DNA of 44,897 bases from an uncultured Pseudomonadota bacterium (lineage in GTDB: Bacteria > Pseudomonadota > Gammaproteobacteria > Steroidobacterales > Steroidobacteraceae), in assembly GCA_937920275.1 (NCBI GenBank), contig CALGVD010000051.1, positions 1-44,897 of the forward strand, read 5' to 3'. Positions 20,970-30,019 of this stretch are shown here, piece after piece; positions within the stretch are counted from its first letter, which is position 1, and every line of letters begins with the position of its first letter. A program made the translations under genes and the position numbers. Below the pieces are notes generated by a model that was not told where the DNA came from, did not search any database, and saw only the letters and a program-made list of their open reading frames with translations.

Positions 20970-22277
20970 ATGCACCTGACCACTCGCGCCTTGGTGCTTG
21001 CGCTGGTCGCCGTCGTGACCTTCATCGCAGCGCAATGGTCGAACGATCCGGATATCGCGACGCTCTGGCGTGCGGTGCTCATGTTGCTCGCTGCCGGTCT
21101 CGCCTTCGAGGCGTGGGCGCAGTCGAAGATCGCGATCTCGTTGCGCTTCATGCTGCCGGCCGCGCTGCATCTCGGGCGGGAGACCGACATCGGGTTCGCG
21201 GTCACCCACGATTCGCGCCGGACGCAGCGACTGCGGCTGTTGCCGGTCGTACCTGAGGCGATGCGCTGTGATGCGGTGGAGGAGCACGACCTCCGGCTTG
21301 CGCCCGATGCGCGGAACCCCGCAGACCCTGCCCCGCGCAGCGGCTCCTTGCGCGTGCATCCCGTCCGGCTGGGCGTCCATCTTTGGCCACAGATCCCCGC
21401 GCGGCTGCTCGGGTCGTTGGGTCTGGCGTGGTGGGACCGACCGCTCGAGAGCGGCGCGACCGTCCGCATCGTGCCCGACCTGCTCCGTCGCAGCGGTGCG
21501 CGCCGGACAGCGTCGGCGCAGGGCGCGCGTCCGCGACCCCCGCAGGAGGTCGCGCGCGAGATCCATCGCTGGCACGACTGGCAGCCCGGCGATCCCTTGT
21601 CGCGCATCGACTGGAAGGTCACGGCCCGTTCCGGTGTCCTCACCACGCGTGAACTGCGCGATGACCAACACCTCGAGATGTTGCTGGTGATCGATGCCGG
21701 ATGCGATTCGGCAGCCGGTGACGGCGCGCTCGATGCACTCGGTACCCGCGTCAACCTCGCCGCGCGCCTCGCGGAGTCGGCGCTCGCGCGCGGTGATCGT
21801 GTCGGGTTGTTGGCGTTCTCCGATCGCGTGTTGCGCGCCGCGCCGCCGATGGGCGGGGTTGCGGCCCTACCGAGGATCCGCGCGCAGTTGGCTGAATTGG
21901 TCTCCGACCCGCAGCCGGGCGATGCGGGGGTGGCTGCACGCGCTGCGCTGCGTGCGCTGCACCGACCGGCCGGGGTCGTGCTCTGGTTCGGTGATCCCGC
22001 ATCGCAGGCGCTGCGCGCCGTCGCCGCCCGTCATTCGGTGGTGGTGGTGCTGCCCCGCGAACCGGTCGTCGAAGCCTTGGTCGATGCATCGCCCGAGACA
22101 CCGCACCGCTTCTGGACGGCGCTCGCGGCGGAGCGGTTTTTGATCGCGGCTCGCGAACGCGCCGACAGCCTGCGGCGGATCGGGGTCGTGGTGGTCAGCG
22201 AGACCCCGGCGCGCCTCGAAGCGGCTGTTTGGGCGGCGGTGTCCCGCGGATCCCGCGCCAATCGACGAGTGCGCTGA
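20970..22277 (+). CDS. DUF58 family (vWA-like) protein
   Basis: The 435-residue protein has two closely spaced N-terminal membrane helices (about 6-21 and 32-47), a beta-rich middle part, and the DUF58 signature EIHRWHDWQPGDPLSRIDWKVTAR near residues 196-218. A vWA-like fold follows, with LLVIDAGCDSAAG in the place of the metal-ion-dependent adhesion motif. Such proteins are the usual MoxR partners. It ends the plus-strand operon, and its last 83 bases are also the 3' end of the RDD-SpoIIM gene on the other strand. Its role is unknown. Confidence 0.92.
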   Translation: MHLTTRALVLALVAVVTFIAAQWSNDPDIATLWRAVLMLLAAGLAFEAWAQSKIAISLRFMLPAALHLGRETDIGFAVTHDSRRTQRLRLLPVVPEAMRCDAVEEHDLRLAPDARNPADPAPRSGSLRVHPVRLGVHLWPQIPARLLGSLGLAWWDRPLESGATVRIVPDLLRRSGARRTASAQGARPRPPQEVAREIHRWHDWQPGDPLSRIDWKVTARSGVLTTRELRDDQHLEMLLVIDAGCDSAAGDGALDALGTRVNLAARLAESALARGDRVGLLAFSDRVLRAAPPMGGVAALPRIRAQLAELVSDPQPGDAGVAARAALRALHRPAGVVLWFGDPASQALRAVAARHSVVVVLPREPVVEALVDASPETPHRFWTALAAERFLIAARERADSLRRIGVVVVSETPARLEAAVWAAVSRGSRANRRVR

Positions 22278-23640
22278 CCGCGATCGCGAGGGCCACCACC
22301 CCCACGGCAGCCTTGACGAAGAAGGGCAGGCTGCTCGTGGAGACATAGCCTTCGATCAGGCCGCAGAACATCAAGACGATCGCGATGGCCGGTAGCAGCG
22401 CTGCCGTGCGCCGCACTGCGGCTGCGAAGGCCTCGCTGCGGGTCGCCTCGCCGGGATGCGCCAAGGCTTCACCGACGATCGCGCCCGCCCCGCCCGCGGC
22501 GCATAGGCAGAAGATCTCCGCGGGGCCATGGGCTGCCACGAAATCGAGCAAGGGGTGGCCAAGGCCGTTCGCCACACACAGCGCAGACAACGCCCCGAAC
22601 ATCATGCCGTTCACGCCGATCGCGTAGATCGTGCCGAGCGCGAACAGGAAGCCGAGCAGCCAAGCGGCGAGCGCGACCACCGCGTTGTTGAAGAAGATGG
22701 CGCCCGAGATGACCGAGGACGGCGCCACGCCGAGCAGCCCGTCCGTCCAGAGTTCCCCCTGTTGGACCTTCTGCAGGATCTCGGGCGAGGCGAAGAGCCG
22801 GATCGATTCAGGTTCGACCGTCACCAGCCCCCAACCGGCAAGCACGGCCAACAGGAAGCCGAGCAGCGTCACCGCCAGGAACGGCCGCAGTTCGTGGGTG
22901 GCGGCGGGCAGAGTCTCCTCGGCGTACTTGCGCATCATCTCGCGCAGCGTGGGGGTCTCTCGCGCGAGCCCGTGATGCAGCGCGGCATGACGGTTCTCGA
23001 GCATCTCGGTGGCGGCTGCGCCCGGCGCGTCGCGGCGCGCGAGCGCCAACCGCCGGGCGGCGCTGCGGTGTTCGACGAGGAACGCATCGGCGGCGTCGAA
23101 CCCGCTGCCGGCCTCCACCTTCATGTCCGCCTTGCCATCGTCATAGACCAGCAGCGTACCGGCTGCGAGATCACCCAATCTTTGTCCGTTCCTGTTGAAC
23201 ATCGCCATGAGCAGACCGACGCCGTAGAAGATCGGTGCGCTGTCGATGAGTCGGAACAGGTTGCGCAACAACAGCGCTCCCGGATTCGGCACGCCCCCTT
23301 CCAGCGTCGCGATGCGCAGACCGACGAACCGCTTGCCGGGGCTGATGCCGCGCAGGAGCGTCTCGACGATGGGGTGGTAGAGGATGAACATCACCACCAC
23401 CGGGATCTCGATCGCGTAGGTCCACCAGAGGTCTGGTTCCCTCGGTCGACGCAAGGTCACCTCGGCGGCGTTGGCCGAGGAGTGCAGCACGGCGCCGGTC
23501 GAATACCAGGCGAAGGCGATCGCGATGCGGATGTTGAAATCGACCGTGAACGCATAGGCGCGCGCGCCGATGCCGGCGATGCGCAGCCGCGCCGGGACCC
23601 CGGTCGGACTCGGGCTCAGGATCTCCGGGGCGTCCGTCAC
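22195..23640 (-). CDS. RDD domain-SpoIIM (DUF95) fusion membrane protein
   Basis: The 481-residue protein joins two families that are usually separate neighbouring genes. Residues 1 to about 170 form an RDD domain: [41 protein letters not shown] and [15 protein letters not shown]. Residues from about 215 on form a stage II sporulation protein M-like domain with several helices, including [30 protein letters not shown] and [22 protein letters not shown]. It starts with GTG overlapping the prfA stop (GTGA). It belongs functionally with the MoxR/DUF58 genes it converges on. SpoIIM-like proteins outside spore formers have no settled role. Confidence 0.88.
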   Translation of the reverse strand: MTDAPEILSPSPTGVPARLRIAGIGARAYAFTVDFNIRIAIAFAWYSTGAVLHSSANAAEVTLRRPREPDLWWTYAIEIPVVVMFILYHPIVETLLRGISPGKRFVGLRIATLEGGVPNPGALLLRNLFRLIDSAPIFYGVGLLMAMFNRNGQRLGDLAAGTLLVYDDGKADMKVEAGSGFDAADAFLVEHRSAARRLALARRDAPGAAATEMLENRHAALHHGLARETPTLREMMRKYAEETLPAATHELRPFLAVTLLGFLLAVLAGWGLVTVEPESIRLFASPEILQKVQQGELWTDGLLGVAPSSVISGAIFFNNAVVALAAWLLGFLFALGTIYAIGVNGMMFGALSALCVANGLGHPLLDFVAAHGPAEIFCLCAAGGAGAIVGEALAHPGEATRSEAFAAAVRRTAALLPAIAIVLMFCGLIEGYVSTSSLPFFVKAAVGVVALAIAVSALVDWRGIRGTPPPKQPLRGAPGSR

Positions 23641-24716
23641 GCATCCTCCCCGAGCAGTTCGGCCTGATGTTCCTGCTGCAGCGGTTCGATGAGCGCTTCA
23701 AGGCGGCCGTTCAGCGTCTCCTCGAGCTGGTAGAGCGTCAGTTCGATGCGGTGGTCGGTCACCCGGCCTTGCGGGAAATTGTAGGTCCGGATCCGCTCCG
23801 ACCGGTCGCCGCTGCCGACCTGAAGGCGTCGTGCGCGAGCCTCGGCTGCATCGCGTTTCTCCTGCTCCGAGGCGCGCAGGCGTGCCTTGAGCAACGCCAT
23901 TGCACGGCTGCGGTTCTTATGCTGCGAGCGTTCGTCCTGGCACTCGACCACGATGCCGCTCGGCAGGTGGGTGATGCGGATCGCCGAATCGGTCTTGTTG
24001 ACATGCTGTCCGCCAGCGCCGGAGGCCCGGAAAGTGTCGACGCGCAGCTCGGCAGGGTTCAGTTCGAGGTCCTCGAGTTCATCGAGTTCCGGCAGGATCG
24101 CGACCGTCACGGCGGAGGTGTGGATGCGACCTTGAGATTCGGTCGCGGGCACGCGCTGCACGCGATGGGTGCCCGACTCGAACTTCAGGTGCGAGAAGAC
24201 GGCCGCACCGACCACCCGGCAGATGACTTCCTTGTAACCGCCGTGTTCGCCCGGGCTCTCGCTGAGCGTCTCGATCCGCCAACCTTGCCGCTCGGCGTAG
24301 CGCGCGTACATGCGCAGCAGGTCGCCGGCGAAGATCGCGGCCTCATCGCCCCCGGTACCGGCGCGGATCTCCAGATAGATGTTCCGGATGTCACGCGGAT
24401 CGACAGGGACCAGCATGCGGCGCAGCTCGTGCTCGTCCGCTTGGAGCGCTGCGACCAGGCGCGTGGCCTCCTCGGTGCCGAGCTCGCGCATGTCGGCATC
24501 CGCATCGGCAGCGAGCGCGCGGACCGCTTCGAGTTCCTGCTCATGGCTGAGGAAAGTCCGCCAAAGCTCGGCCAACGGGGTCAGGCGCGAGTATTCGACG
24601 GAGGCCTCCCGGAACTGCGTCGACCCCCCCTCGATCGATGGATCGGCGAGGGCGCGCCCGAGCTCTTCCCAGCGCTCGGCCTGCACCTCGATGCGGCGGC
24701 GGATCGAATCCTTCAT
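23637..24716 (-). CDS. prfA: Peptide chain release factor 1
   Basis: RF1 ends translation at UAA and UAG. The 359-residue protein has the PAT stop-codon recognition tripeptide (190-192) inside [14 protein letters not shown] and the GGQ hydrolysis motif (235-237) in [13 protein letters not shown]. The ATG giving [10 protein letters not shown] was chosen because it gives the family-typical N-terminus. Its glutamine is the substrate of PrmC. In many gammaproteobacteria hemA precedes prfA; here the upstream neighbour is a divergent TPR gene and hemA is absent. The gene leads into the RDD-SpoIIM fusion gene. Confidence 0.97.
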   Translation of the reverse strand: MKDSIRRRIEVQAERWEELGRALADPSIEGGSTQFREASVEYSRLTPLAELWRTFLSHEQELEAVRALAADADADMRELGTEEATRLVAALQADEHELRRMLVPVDPRDIRNIYLEIRAGTGGDEAAIFAGDLLRMYARYAERQGWRIETLSESPGEHGGYKEVICRVVGAAVFSHLKFESGTHRVQRVPATESQGRIHTSAVTVAILPELDELEDLELNPAELRVDTFRASGAGGQHVNKTDSAIRITHLPSGIVVECQDERSQHKNRSRAMALLKARLRASEQEKRDAAEARARRLQVGSGDRSERIRTYNFPQGRVTDHRIELTLYQLEETLNGRLEALIEPLQQEHQAELLGEDA

Positions 24717-24809
24717 GCGGGTGAGAGCGGTTGGCGGGGCATTGTGCCGCGATTGTGTGTGCCGGGTCCCAGCCTGACAAGCGTGTCCGCACCGGTCGAT
24801 GGCAGTTCC

Positions 24810-24827
24810 GTTATATAGTGGTACCAC
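24810..24827. promoter_or_regulatory. AT-rich divergent promoter region with GTGGTACCAC palindrome
   Basis: A short AT-rich patch in GC-rich DNA offers -10 boxes both ways: TATAGT (24814-24819) for the TPR gene and TATAAC on the minus strand (24815-24810) for prfA. A perfect ten-base palindrome, GTGGTACCAC (24818-24827), abuts it, two bases before the TPR start codon. No good -35 element is seen on either strand. The plus-strand message would have almost no leader. Confidence 0.45.
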
Positions 24828-24828
24828 A

Positions 24829-26550
24829 ATGTCTTTCTTGCACCGATCGCCTGCCACCCTTGCCGCCGCGATGCTGCTGCTCGCCGCCGCACCTTCTTTC
24901 GCCCAGCAGGCGCCTGCCCCGCAGGTCGAGGCGCCGAGCATCGACCCAGCGGCGGTGGCGCCGCCAACGACCCGCCCCGCGAGTGCGGGCGAGCGCGGTC
25001 TCGCCGAGGGCGATTGCCGAGCTGCCGCCGAGGGTTTCCGCGACGAGGCTCAGGCCTCGCGTGATCCATCCTTGGCGTATCGCGCCACCGAGATCGGTCA
25101 GGCCTGCCAACACCTGCCGGCGGCCTGGGCTTCCGCGCAGCGCCTTTTGGTGTTGGACCCGGAGAATGTCGAAGCCTTGCGGCTCGTCGGCAATGTGGCG
25201 TTGGCGAGCGCGCGATACGCCGATGCGAGGCAGATCTTCTTCGGTCTGCTTGCGAAGCCGGATGTGGAGCCGGATCGTGCACTGCGGGAGATCCTGCCGC
25301 CGCTCGCTGAAGGCGATCTGGCCCCAGCCGCGTGGCAGGTCTTCAAAGATATTCCTGGGCGCGACGCGTTATCGGCGCCGGTGCTCTCCTCGCTCGCCCG
25401 TATGGCCTGCAACGCCGATGATCTCGCGCGTTGCAGGGCGCTCATCGGCGAGGCCCGTGCCAAGGGTGGCGGCAACGATGCCGCGACCATCAGGCTCGCG
25501 GCCGCGGAGGCCGCAGCATCGGGTGACGCCGAGCGCGCGCTCAGCGAGGCGCAATTGGTGGCGCAGGGCGATCCGCAGGGCAACCGCTTCGCCGTCGTCG
25601 AGACGCTGCTGACCCTCGATCGGCGCATCGAGGCGCGCGCCGAGATCGAGCGTATCGCCGCCGAGCCCGACCACGCGGTCGAGGCGGACCGTCGTCTCGC
25701 GTTGCTCGCCTTCAACGAGGGTGACTACCTCGACGCGGAGCGGCGTTTCTCTGCGCGCATCCAGCGCAACGAGGGTACGGGCGAGGGGCTTTTCTATCTG
25801 GCGATGATGGCCGAGCGATTGGGGCGCACCGATGCCGCGTTACCCGGCTACGAGGAACTGGTTCGTGCCGGTGCCGGGCTCGCGCCACGCAGCCGTGCAG
25901 CGCGGTTGCTGGTGGCGCGTGGCGAGGCACCCAAGGCGATGCGCCTCTTCGATGACTGGCTGCGCAGCGGTCGCGGAGACTTCATCGACACCGAGCTCGC
26001 GCGCGCCCGAGCGCTGTCGGAGGGCGGCATGCGCGCCGAGTCCTTGCAGGGCATCGATCTTGCGCTCGAGCGTCATCCTGAACATCCCGAGCTGCGCTAT
26101 CAACGCGCCGTGGAGCTCGACGGCGCGGGTCGGAGCCGCGAGGCGATCAAGACTTTCGAAGCCCTCCTCAAGGAACGGCCGGAGGATGCCAATGTGCTGA
26201 ACGCGCTCGGCTACACCCTCGCCGACCGCAAGAAGTCGCTGCGCCGCGCGGAGAACCTGATCCGTGCTGCGCTCGAGCAACGCCCCGACAACGCGGCTTT
26301 CCTCGACAGTCTGGGTTGGGTGCGCTACCGCCGTGGCGACAAGGCGGGGGCGTTGCCGCCGCTCGAACGGGCATGGCAGCTCTCGCGGGAAGGCGAGATC
26401 GCGGCGCATTGGGGCGAGGTGCTCTGGTCGATGGGCGATCAGGCCGGGGCGCGTAGCATCTGGGCGCGTGCACTCGTCGCCGCACCGGAGTCGAAGCCGC
26501 TGCGTGCCACGATCGATCGCTTCACCGGGACATCCGATCGCAAGCCCTGA
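24829..26550 (+). CDS. Exported tetratricopeptide-repeat protein
   Basis: The 573-residue protein has a clear signal peptide (hydrophobic 9-24, likely cut after Ala25 in PSFA-QQ). After it come many TPR-like helix pairs, clearest at the C-terminus: [33 protein letters not shown] and [23 protein letters not shown]. That GYTLADR / DSLGWV pattern is typical of TPR proteins encoded next to lolB in gammaproteobacteria. It probably acts in the periplasm or as an envelope scaffold, possibly linked to outer-membrane lipoprotein delivery; this is inferred from the neighbour. The ATG at 24829 was chosen because it begins the signal peptide. Confidence 0.85.
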   Translation: MSFLHRSPATLAAAMLLLAAAPSFAQQAPAPQVEAPSIDPAAVAPPTTRPASAGERGLAEGDCRAAAEGFRDEAQASRDPSLAYRATEIGQACQHLPAAWASAQRLLVLDPENVEALRLVGNVALASARYADARQIFFGLLAKPDVEPDRALREILPPLAEGDLAPAAWQVFKDIPGRDALSAPVLSSLARMACNADDLARCRALIGEARAKGGGNDAATIRLAAAEAAASGDAERALSEAQLVAQGDPQGNRFAVVETLLTLDRRIEARAEIERIAAEPDHAVEADRRLALLAFNEGDYLDAERRFSARIQRNEGTGEGLFYLAMMAERLGRTDAALPGYEELVRAGAGLAPRSRAARLLVARGEAPKAMRLFDDWLRSGRGDFIDTELARARALSEGGMRAESLQGIDLALERHPEHPELRYQRAVELDGAGRSREAIKTFEALLKERPEDANVLNALGYTLADRKKSLRRAENLIRAALEQRPDNAAFLDSLGWVRYRRGDKAGALPPLERAWQLSREGEIAAHWGEVLWSMGDQAGARSIWARALVAAPESKPLRATIDRFTGTSDRKP

Positions 26551-26560
26551 GGACGCCGCG

Positions 26561-27175
26561 TTGAGGCTGCCCGCGCTGCTGCTGGTCCTGTCGTGCTCGC
26601 TCGCGCTGCCGTTGTTGAACGGCTGTGCGGTGCTCGACGGCCGCGATGCCGTGCCGGCTTTGCCTGACCTCGCGTTACCGGATGGCTGGGAAGCACGCCG
26701 CGGCACGCTGCAGGGCTGGCCGGGCTACGAACTGCGGGGTCGGGTGGCTGTGGCGAGCGGGGAGGACGGTTTCTCGGGAAACCTGCGTTGGCTGCAACGC
26801 CCGACGCTGACGCGTCTCGAACTCGACGGTCCACTCGGCGTCGGCGGCGCACACTACGAATTCGCCCCGGGTGCCGACCCTGCGGCGTTGGAGCAGGCGC
26901 TCGGCGCCCCGGTACCGCTCGCGAGCCTGCGTTACTGGTTGCTCGGTGTGCCCGACCCCGACCCGACACTCGTCGCGGAGGAGTCTTTGGAGCACGGCGA
27001 AGCCCGGCTCGCGACCTTGCGGCAGGCGGGGTGGGAGATCGCCTATCCGCGCTATGCCCCGGTCGCCGGCAGTCGCCTCGAACTGCCGCAGCGCATCGAG
27101 GTGCGCCGCGAGGGCTTGCGGTTGCGCGTCTGGGTGGACGCTTGGCAGGGGATGCCGCGCGAGGAGACGCGGTGA
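26561..27175 (+). CDS. lolB: Outer-membrane lipoprotein receptor LolB
   Basis: LolB accepts lipoproteins from LolA and inserts them in the outer membrane. The 204-residue precursor has a signal peptide ending in the lipobox LLNGC (Cys21 or so becomes the lipidated residue). The mature part shows LolB features: YELRGRVAVASGEDGFSGNLRW, LELDGPLGVG and the late VRREGLRLRVWVDAW. The start is a TTG with a TGAGGA Shine-Dalgarno seven bases upstream that overlaps the stop of the TPR gene. ispE begins at a GTG overlapping its stop. Confidence 0.9.
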   Translation: MRLPALLLVLSCSLALPLLNGCAVLDGRDAVPALPDLALPDGWEARRGTLQGWPGYELRGRVAVASGEDGFSGNLRWLQRPTLTRLELDGPLGVGGAHYEFAPGADPAALEQALGAPVPLASLRYWLLGVPDPDPTLVAEESLEHGEARLATLRQAGWEIAYPRYAPVAGSRLELPQRIEVRREGLRLRVWVDAWQGMPREETR

Positions 27176-28053
27176 GCGGGCTCGATCAGAGCGCCGCCGA
27201 CCTGCCGTGGTGGCCTGCGCCGGCGAAACTCAATCTTTGCCTGCACATCACTTCGCGCCGCGCCGATGGCTATCACGAGTTGCAGACCGTGTTCCAGCTC
27301 ATCGATCTTTGCGACCTGCTGTCCTTCGAGGTCGACCCCTCCGGCAGGGTCACGCGTCTCGACGACGCGGCAGCCGCGCCCGGGCCGCTTGCTGAAGTCC
27401 CCCCGGCGGAGGACCTCATGGTGCGGGCAGCGCTCGCCTTGCAAGCGGCCTCCGGCAGTCCGCTCGGTGCACGGATCCGCATACGCAAGCGAATCCCCCT
27501 GGGCGGCGGTTTGGGCGGTGGCAGTTCCGATGCCGCCACCACGCTGCGCGCCCTCAATCGGCTATGGGGTACGGGTCTCGGTGTCGATGAACTCGCGCGC
27601 CTCGGTCTTGCGCTCGGCGCTGATGTGCCGGTGTTCGTGCGCGGTCGTTCGGCGGTGGGCGAGGGCGTCGGTGAGCGGCTGACGCCCATCGCGTTGCCGC
27701 CGCGCTGGTTCCTCGTGCTGCATCCCGGGGTGGCCGTACCGACCCGCGAGATCTTCCAGGCGCCGGAACTGCGACGAGACACCCCCGTCCTGCCCGTTTC
27801 GGCCTTGCTGGCGGGCCCCAGCCGCAACGATTGCGAGCCTGTGGTCCGCGCCCGCGTGCCTGAAGTCGCGGCGGCACTCGACTGGCTCGACCGCCATGCG
27901 CCGGCGCGGCTCACGGGCACCGGCGCCTGTCTGTTTGCGGCCTTCCCGAGCGCCGCTGCCGCCGAGCGGGTCGCGGGCCGTGTGCCGGATCGCTGGCGTG
28001 CTTGGGTGGTCCCCGGCCTCGCCGCGGTGTCCGAGGAGACTGTCCGGGCTTAG
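27172..28053 (+). CDS. ispE: 4-diphosphocytidyl-2-C-methyl-D-erythritol kinase
   Basis: IspE phosphorylates CDP-methylerythritol in the MEP isoprenoid pathway. The 293-residue GHMP kinase has PAPAKLNLCLHI at the start, DGYHELQTVFQLID, the ATP loop PLGGGLGGGSSDAAT and the late TGTGACLFAAF. It starts at a GTG overlapping the lolB stop (GTGA). The lolB-ispE pairing is a widely kept arrangement of gammaproteobacteria. Confidence 0.96.
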   Translation: MSGLDQSAADLPWWPAPAKLNLCLHITSRRADGYHELQTVFQLIDLCDLLSFEVDPSGRVTRLDDAAAAPGPLAEVPPAEDLMVRAALALQAASGSPLGARIRIRKRIPLGGGLGGGSSDAATTLRALNRLWGTGLGVDELARLGLALGADVPVFVRGRSAVGEGVGERLTPIALPPRWFLVLHPGVAVPTREIFQAPELRRDTPVLPVSALLAGPSRNDCEPVVRARVPEVAAALDWLDRHAPARLTGTGACLFAAFPSAAAAERVAGRVPDRWRAWVVPGLAAVSEETVRA

Positions 28054-28062
28054 AACCCTGAA

Positions 28063-28091
28063 TTGACAGGAAAATGCGCTGTCCTCACAAT
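28063..28091 (+). promoter_or_regulatory. tRNA-Gln promoter
   Basis: A consensus TTGACA (28063-28068) and CACAAT (28086-28091) are 17 bases apart. The -10 is followed by a GC-rich stretch typical of stable-RNA promoters under stringent control. It lies 65 bases upstream of the tRNA-Gln gene and probably also feeds prs. Confidence 0.7.
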
Positions 28092-28155
28092 ACCGCCCCC
28101 TCCGCCTTGGGAGTCCCAGTGACCTTTCTCGGCATCGGGAGACCGCATCGACTGC

Positions 28156-28230
28156 TGGGGTGTCGCCAAGTGGTAAGGCAGCGGGTTTTGATCCCGCCAT
28201 TCGGAGGTTCGAATCCTTCCACCCCAGCCA
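28156..28230 (+). tRNA. tRNA-Gln (UUG)
   Basis: The 75-base gene folds as a cloverleaf. The acceptor TGGGGTG pairs with CACCCCA, the anticodon stem GCGGG/CCCGC holds the loop TTTTGAT with anticodon TTG, the T-loop reads TTCGAAT, and CCA is encoded. It reads CAA and, by wobble, CAG codons. Confidence 0.96.
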
Positions 28231-28250
28231 CTCGGGCTCAGCCACTCGGG
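28225..28250. repeat. Direct repeat of the tRNA-Gln 3' end
   Basis: CAGCCACTCGGG occurs at 28225-28236 and again at 28239-28250. The first copy includes the last six bases of the tRNA (CAGCCA). The second is followed by six T. The tail could act as a weak terminator or be a duplication at the tRNA end. Confidence 0.7.
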
Positions 28251-28266
28251 TTTTTTGGAGTTCCCT

Positions 28267-29220
28267 TTGGATAGCCAGACACTGGCGCTTTTCACCGGCA
28301 ACGCGAACCCCGCGTTGGCGCAGGACATCGCGCGGCACCTGATGGTGCCGCTCGGGCGTGCTGTGGTCGGCCGTTTCAGCGACGGTGAGGTCAACGCGGA
28401 ACTCATGGAGAACGTGCGCGGTCGCGACGTCTTCATCGTGCAGCCGACCTGCCCGCCGGTGAACGATCACCTCATGGAACTGCTGATCATGGCGGACGCC
28501 TGTCGTCGCGCCTCGGCGCGCAGCGTCACCGCCGTGGTGCCCTACATGGGCTATTCGCGGCAGGACCGCCGTCCGCGCGCCACGCGCTCGGCCATCTCGG
28601 CGAAGCTCGTCGCCAACATGATGTCGGGTTCGGGCATCTCGCGCGTGCTCACCGTCGATCTGCACGCCGAACAGATCCAAGGTTTCTTCGACATCCCCGT
28701 CGACAATGTCTACGCCTCACCGGTGCTGCTCGGCGACGCCTGGAAGCAGGGCTATCAGGACATGATCGTGGTCTCGCCCGATGTCGGTGGTGTGGTGCGC
28801 GCGCGCGCGCTCGCCAAGCGGCTCGATGACGTCGAGCTCGCGATCATCGACAAGCGCCGTCCGCGGCCCAATGAATCCAAGGTGATGAACATCATCGGCG
28901 AGGTGGTCGGCAAGACCTGCGTGCTGATCGACGACATGGTCGACACCGCCGGCACCCTCTGCATCGCCGCCCAAGCCCTGAAGGACGAGGGCGCGGTGCG
29001 CGTCGTCGCCTACATCACCCATCCGATCCTCTCCGGCAGCGCCGTCGAGAAGATCTCCAAGTCCGCGCTCGACCAGTTGGTGGTGACCGACACCATCCCG
29101 CTGTCGCCCGCGGCACGCCGATGCCCGCAGATCCGCCAGCTCTCTGTGGCGGGTCTGCTCGGCGAGACGATACGACGGATCCGTGACGAGGAGTCCGTGA
29201 GCTCGTTGTACGTCGACTGA
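28267..29220 (+). CDS. prs: Ribose-phosphate pyrophosphokinase
   Basis: Prs makes PRPP from ribose 5-phosphate and ATP. The 317-residue protein shows [47 protein letters not shown], the catalytic KRR region and the PRPP loop DDMVDTAGT. The TTG at 28267 is chosen over the TTG at 28255 because it gives the normal N-terminus and has GGAG six bases upstream. It follows tRNA-Gln and precedes rplY, an order often kept in gammaproteobacteria. Confidence 0.96.
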   Translation: MDSQTLALFTGNANPALAQDIARHLMVPLGRAVVGRFSDGEVNAELMENVRGRDVFIVQPTCPPVNDHLMELLIMADACRRASARSVTAVVPYMGYSRQDRRPRATRSAISAKLVANMMSGSGISRVLTVDLHAEQIQGFFDIPVDNVYASPVLLGDAWKQGYQDMIVVSPDVGGVVRARALAKRLDDVELAIIDKRRPRPNESKVMNIIGEVVGKTCVLIDDMVDTAGTLCIAAQALKDEGAVRVVAYITHPILSGSAVEKISKSALDQLVVTDTIPLSPAARRCPQIRQLSVAGLLGETIRRIRDEESVSSLYVD

Positions 29221-29244
29221 ACCCGTCCTGGTCGCGGGACGGGT
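29221..29244 (+). promoter_or_regulatory. Hairpin between prs and rplY
   Basis: ACCCGTCC (29221-29228) pairs with GGACGGGT (29237-29244) directly after the prs stop. There is no T-run, so it is more likely an attenuator, a processing or stability hairpin, or part of a leader for rplY than a strong terminator. Confidence 0.5.
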
Positions 29245-29270
29245 GTCCTCAACCCACTGGAGCCATAGAA

Positions 29271-29954
29271 ATGAAGATCTCGATCGAACTCGCCGCCGAG
29301 TTCCGCAACGACGAAGGCAAGGGTGCGAGCCGCCGCCTGCGTCACGCGGGGCGCGTGCCGGCCATCCTCTACGGTGGCACGCAGCCACCCCGTATGCTCT
29401 CGCTCGACCACCAGAAGCTCGTGATCCTGGTGGAGAACGAGAAGTTCTATTCCACCATCATCGGTGTGAAGGTCGGTACCGAGACCCAGGCTGCCGTCGT
29501 CAAAGACCTGCAGATGCATCCGGCCAAGCCGCAGGTGTTGCATGTCGACCTGCAGCGCGTCTTCGACGACGAGAAGATCCGCCTGCGCCTGCCGATCCAC
29601 TTCAAGGGCGAGGCGGGAAGTCCGGGTGTGAAGCTTCAGGGTGGTCTCATCTCTCATCGGCTCGCCGATATCGAGGTGCAGTGCCTGCCGAAGGATCTGC
29701 CGGAGGAGATCGTGCTCGATCTCTCGCAGATGAAGCTCAACCAGACCAAGTATATCTCCGATATCCCGCTGCCCGACGGCGTCGTCGCGACCGCGGTGGT
29801 CCAGGGCAAGGACCAGGTCGTGGTCTCGATGAAAAGCCCGCGGGTCGAGGAGCCCGAGGCGAAGGCCGCCGGAGCCGCGGCGGCGCCTGCGGCCGATGCC
29901 AAGAAGGTCGACGCCAAGAAGCAAGAGCCCAAGAAGGACGCTGCGAAGAAATAA
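29271..29954 (+). CDS. rplY: 50S ribosomal protein L25 (long Ctc form)
   Basis: L25 binds 5S rRNA. The 227-residue protein is the long form: the 5S-binding L25 domain (KGASRRLRHAGRVPAILYGG) is followed by the TL5/Ctc C-terminal beta domain. A low-complexity tail rich in Ala, Lys and Glu (about 190-227, ending KKQEPKKDAAKK) closes it. The start has GGAG at good spacing. A strong hairpin terminator follows the stop. Confidence 0.95.
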   Translation: MKISIELAAEFRNDEGKGASRRLRHAGRVPAILYGGTQPPRMLSLDHQKLVILVENEKFYSTIIGVKVGTETQAAVVKDLQMHPAKPQVLHVDLQRVFDDEKIRLRLPIHFKGEAGSPGVKLQGGLISHRLADIEVQCLPKDLPEEIVLDLSQMKLNQTKYISDIPLPDGVVATAVVQGKDQVVVSMKSPRVEEPEAKAAGAAAAPAADAKKVDAKKQEPKKDAAKK

Positions 29955-29976
29955 TCGCGCGTCGTCGCTGCACCAG

Positions 29977-30003
29977 CAGAGGCCGCCCGTCGGGCGGCCT
30001 CTG
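29977..30003 (+). terminator. Intrinsic terminator after rplY
   Basis: A 12-bp perfect stem (CAGAGGCCGCCC with GGGCGGCCTCTG) with a three-base loop lies 22 bases after the rplY stop and is followed by the short T-rich TCTTT. The pth Shine-Dalgarno lies just beyond, so it may end or only attenuate transcription into pth. Confidence 0.75.
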
Positions 30004-30019
30004 TCTTTGAGGAGATCGG

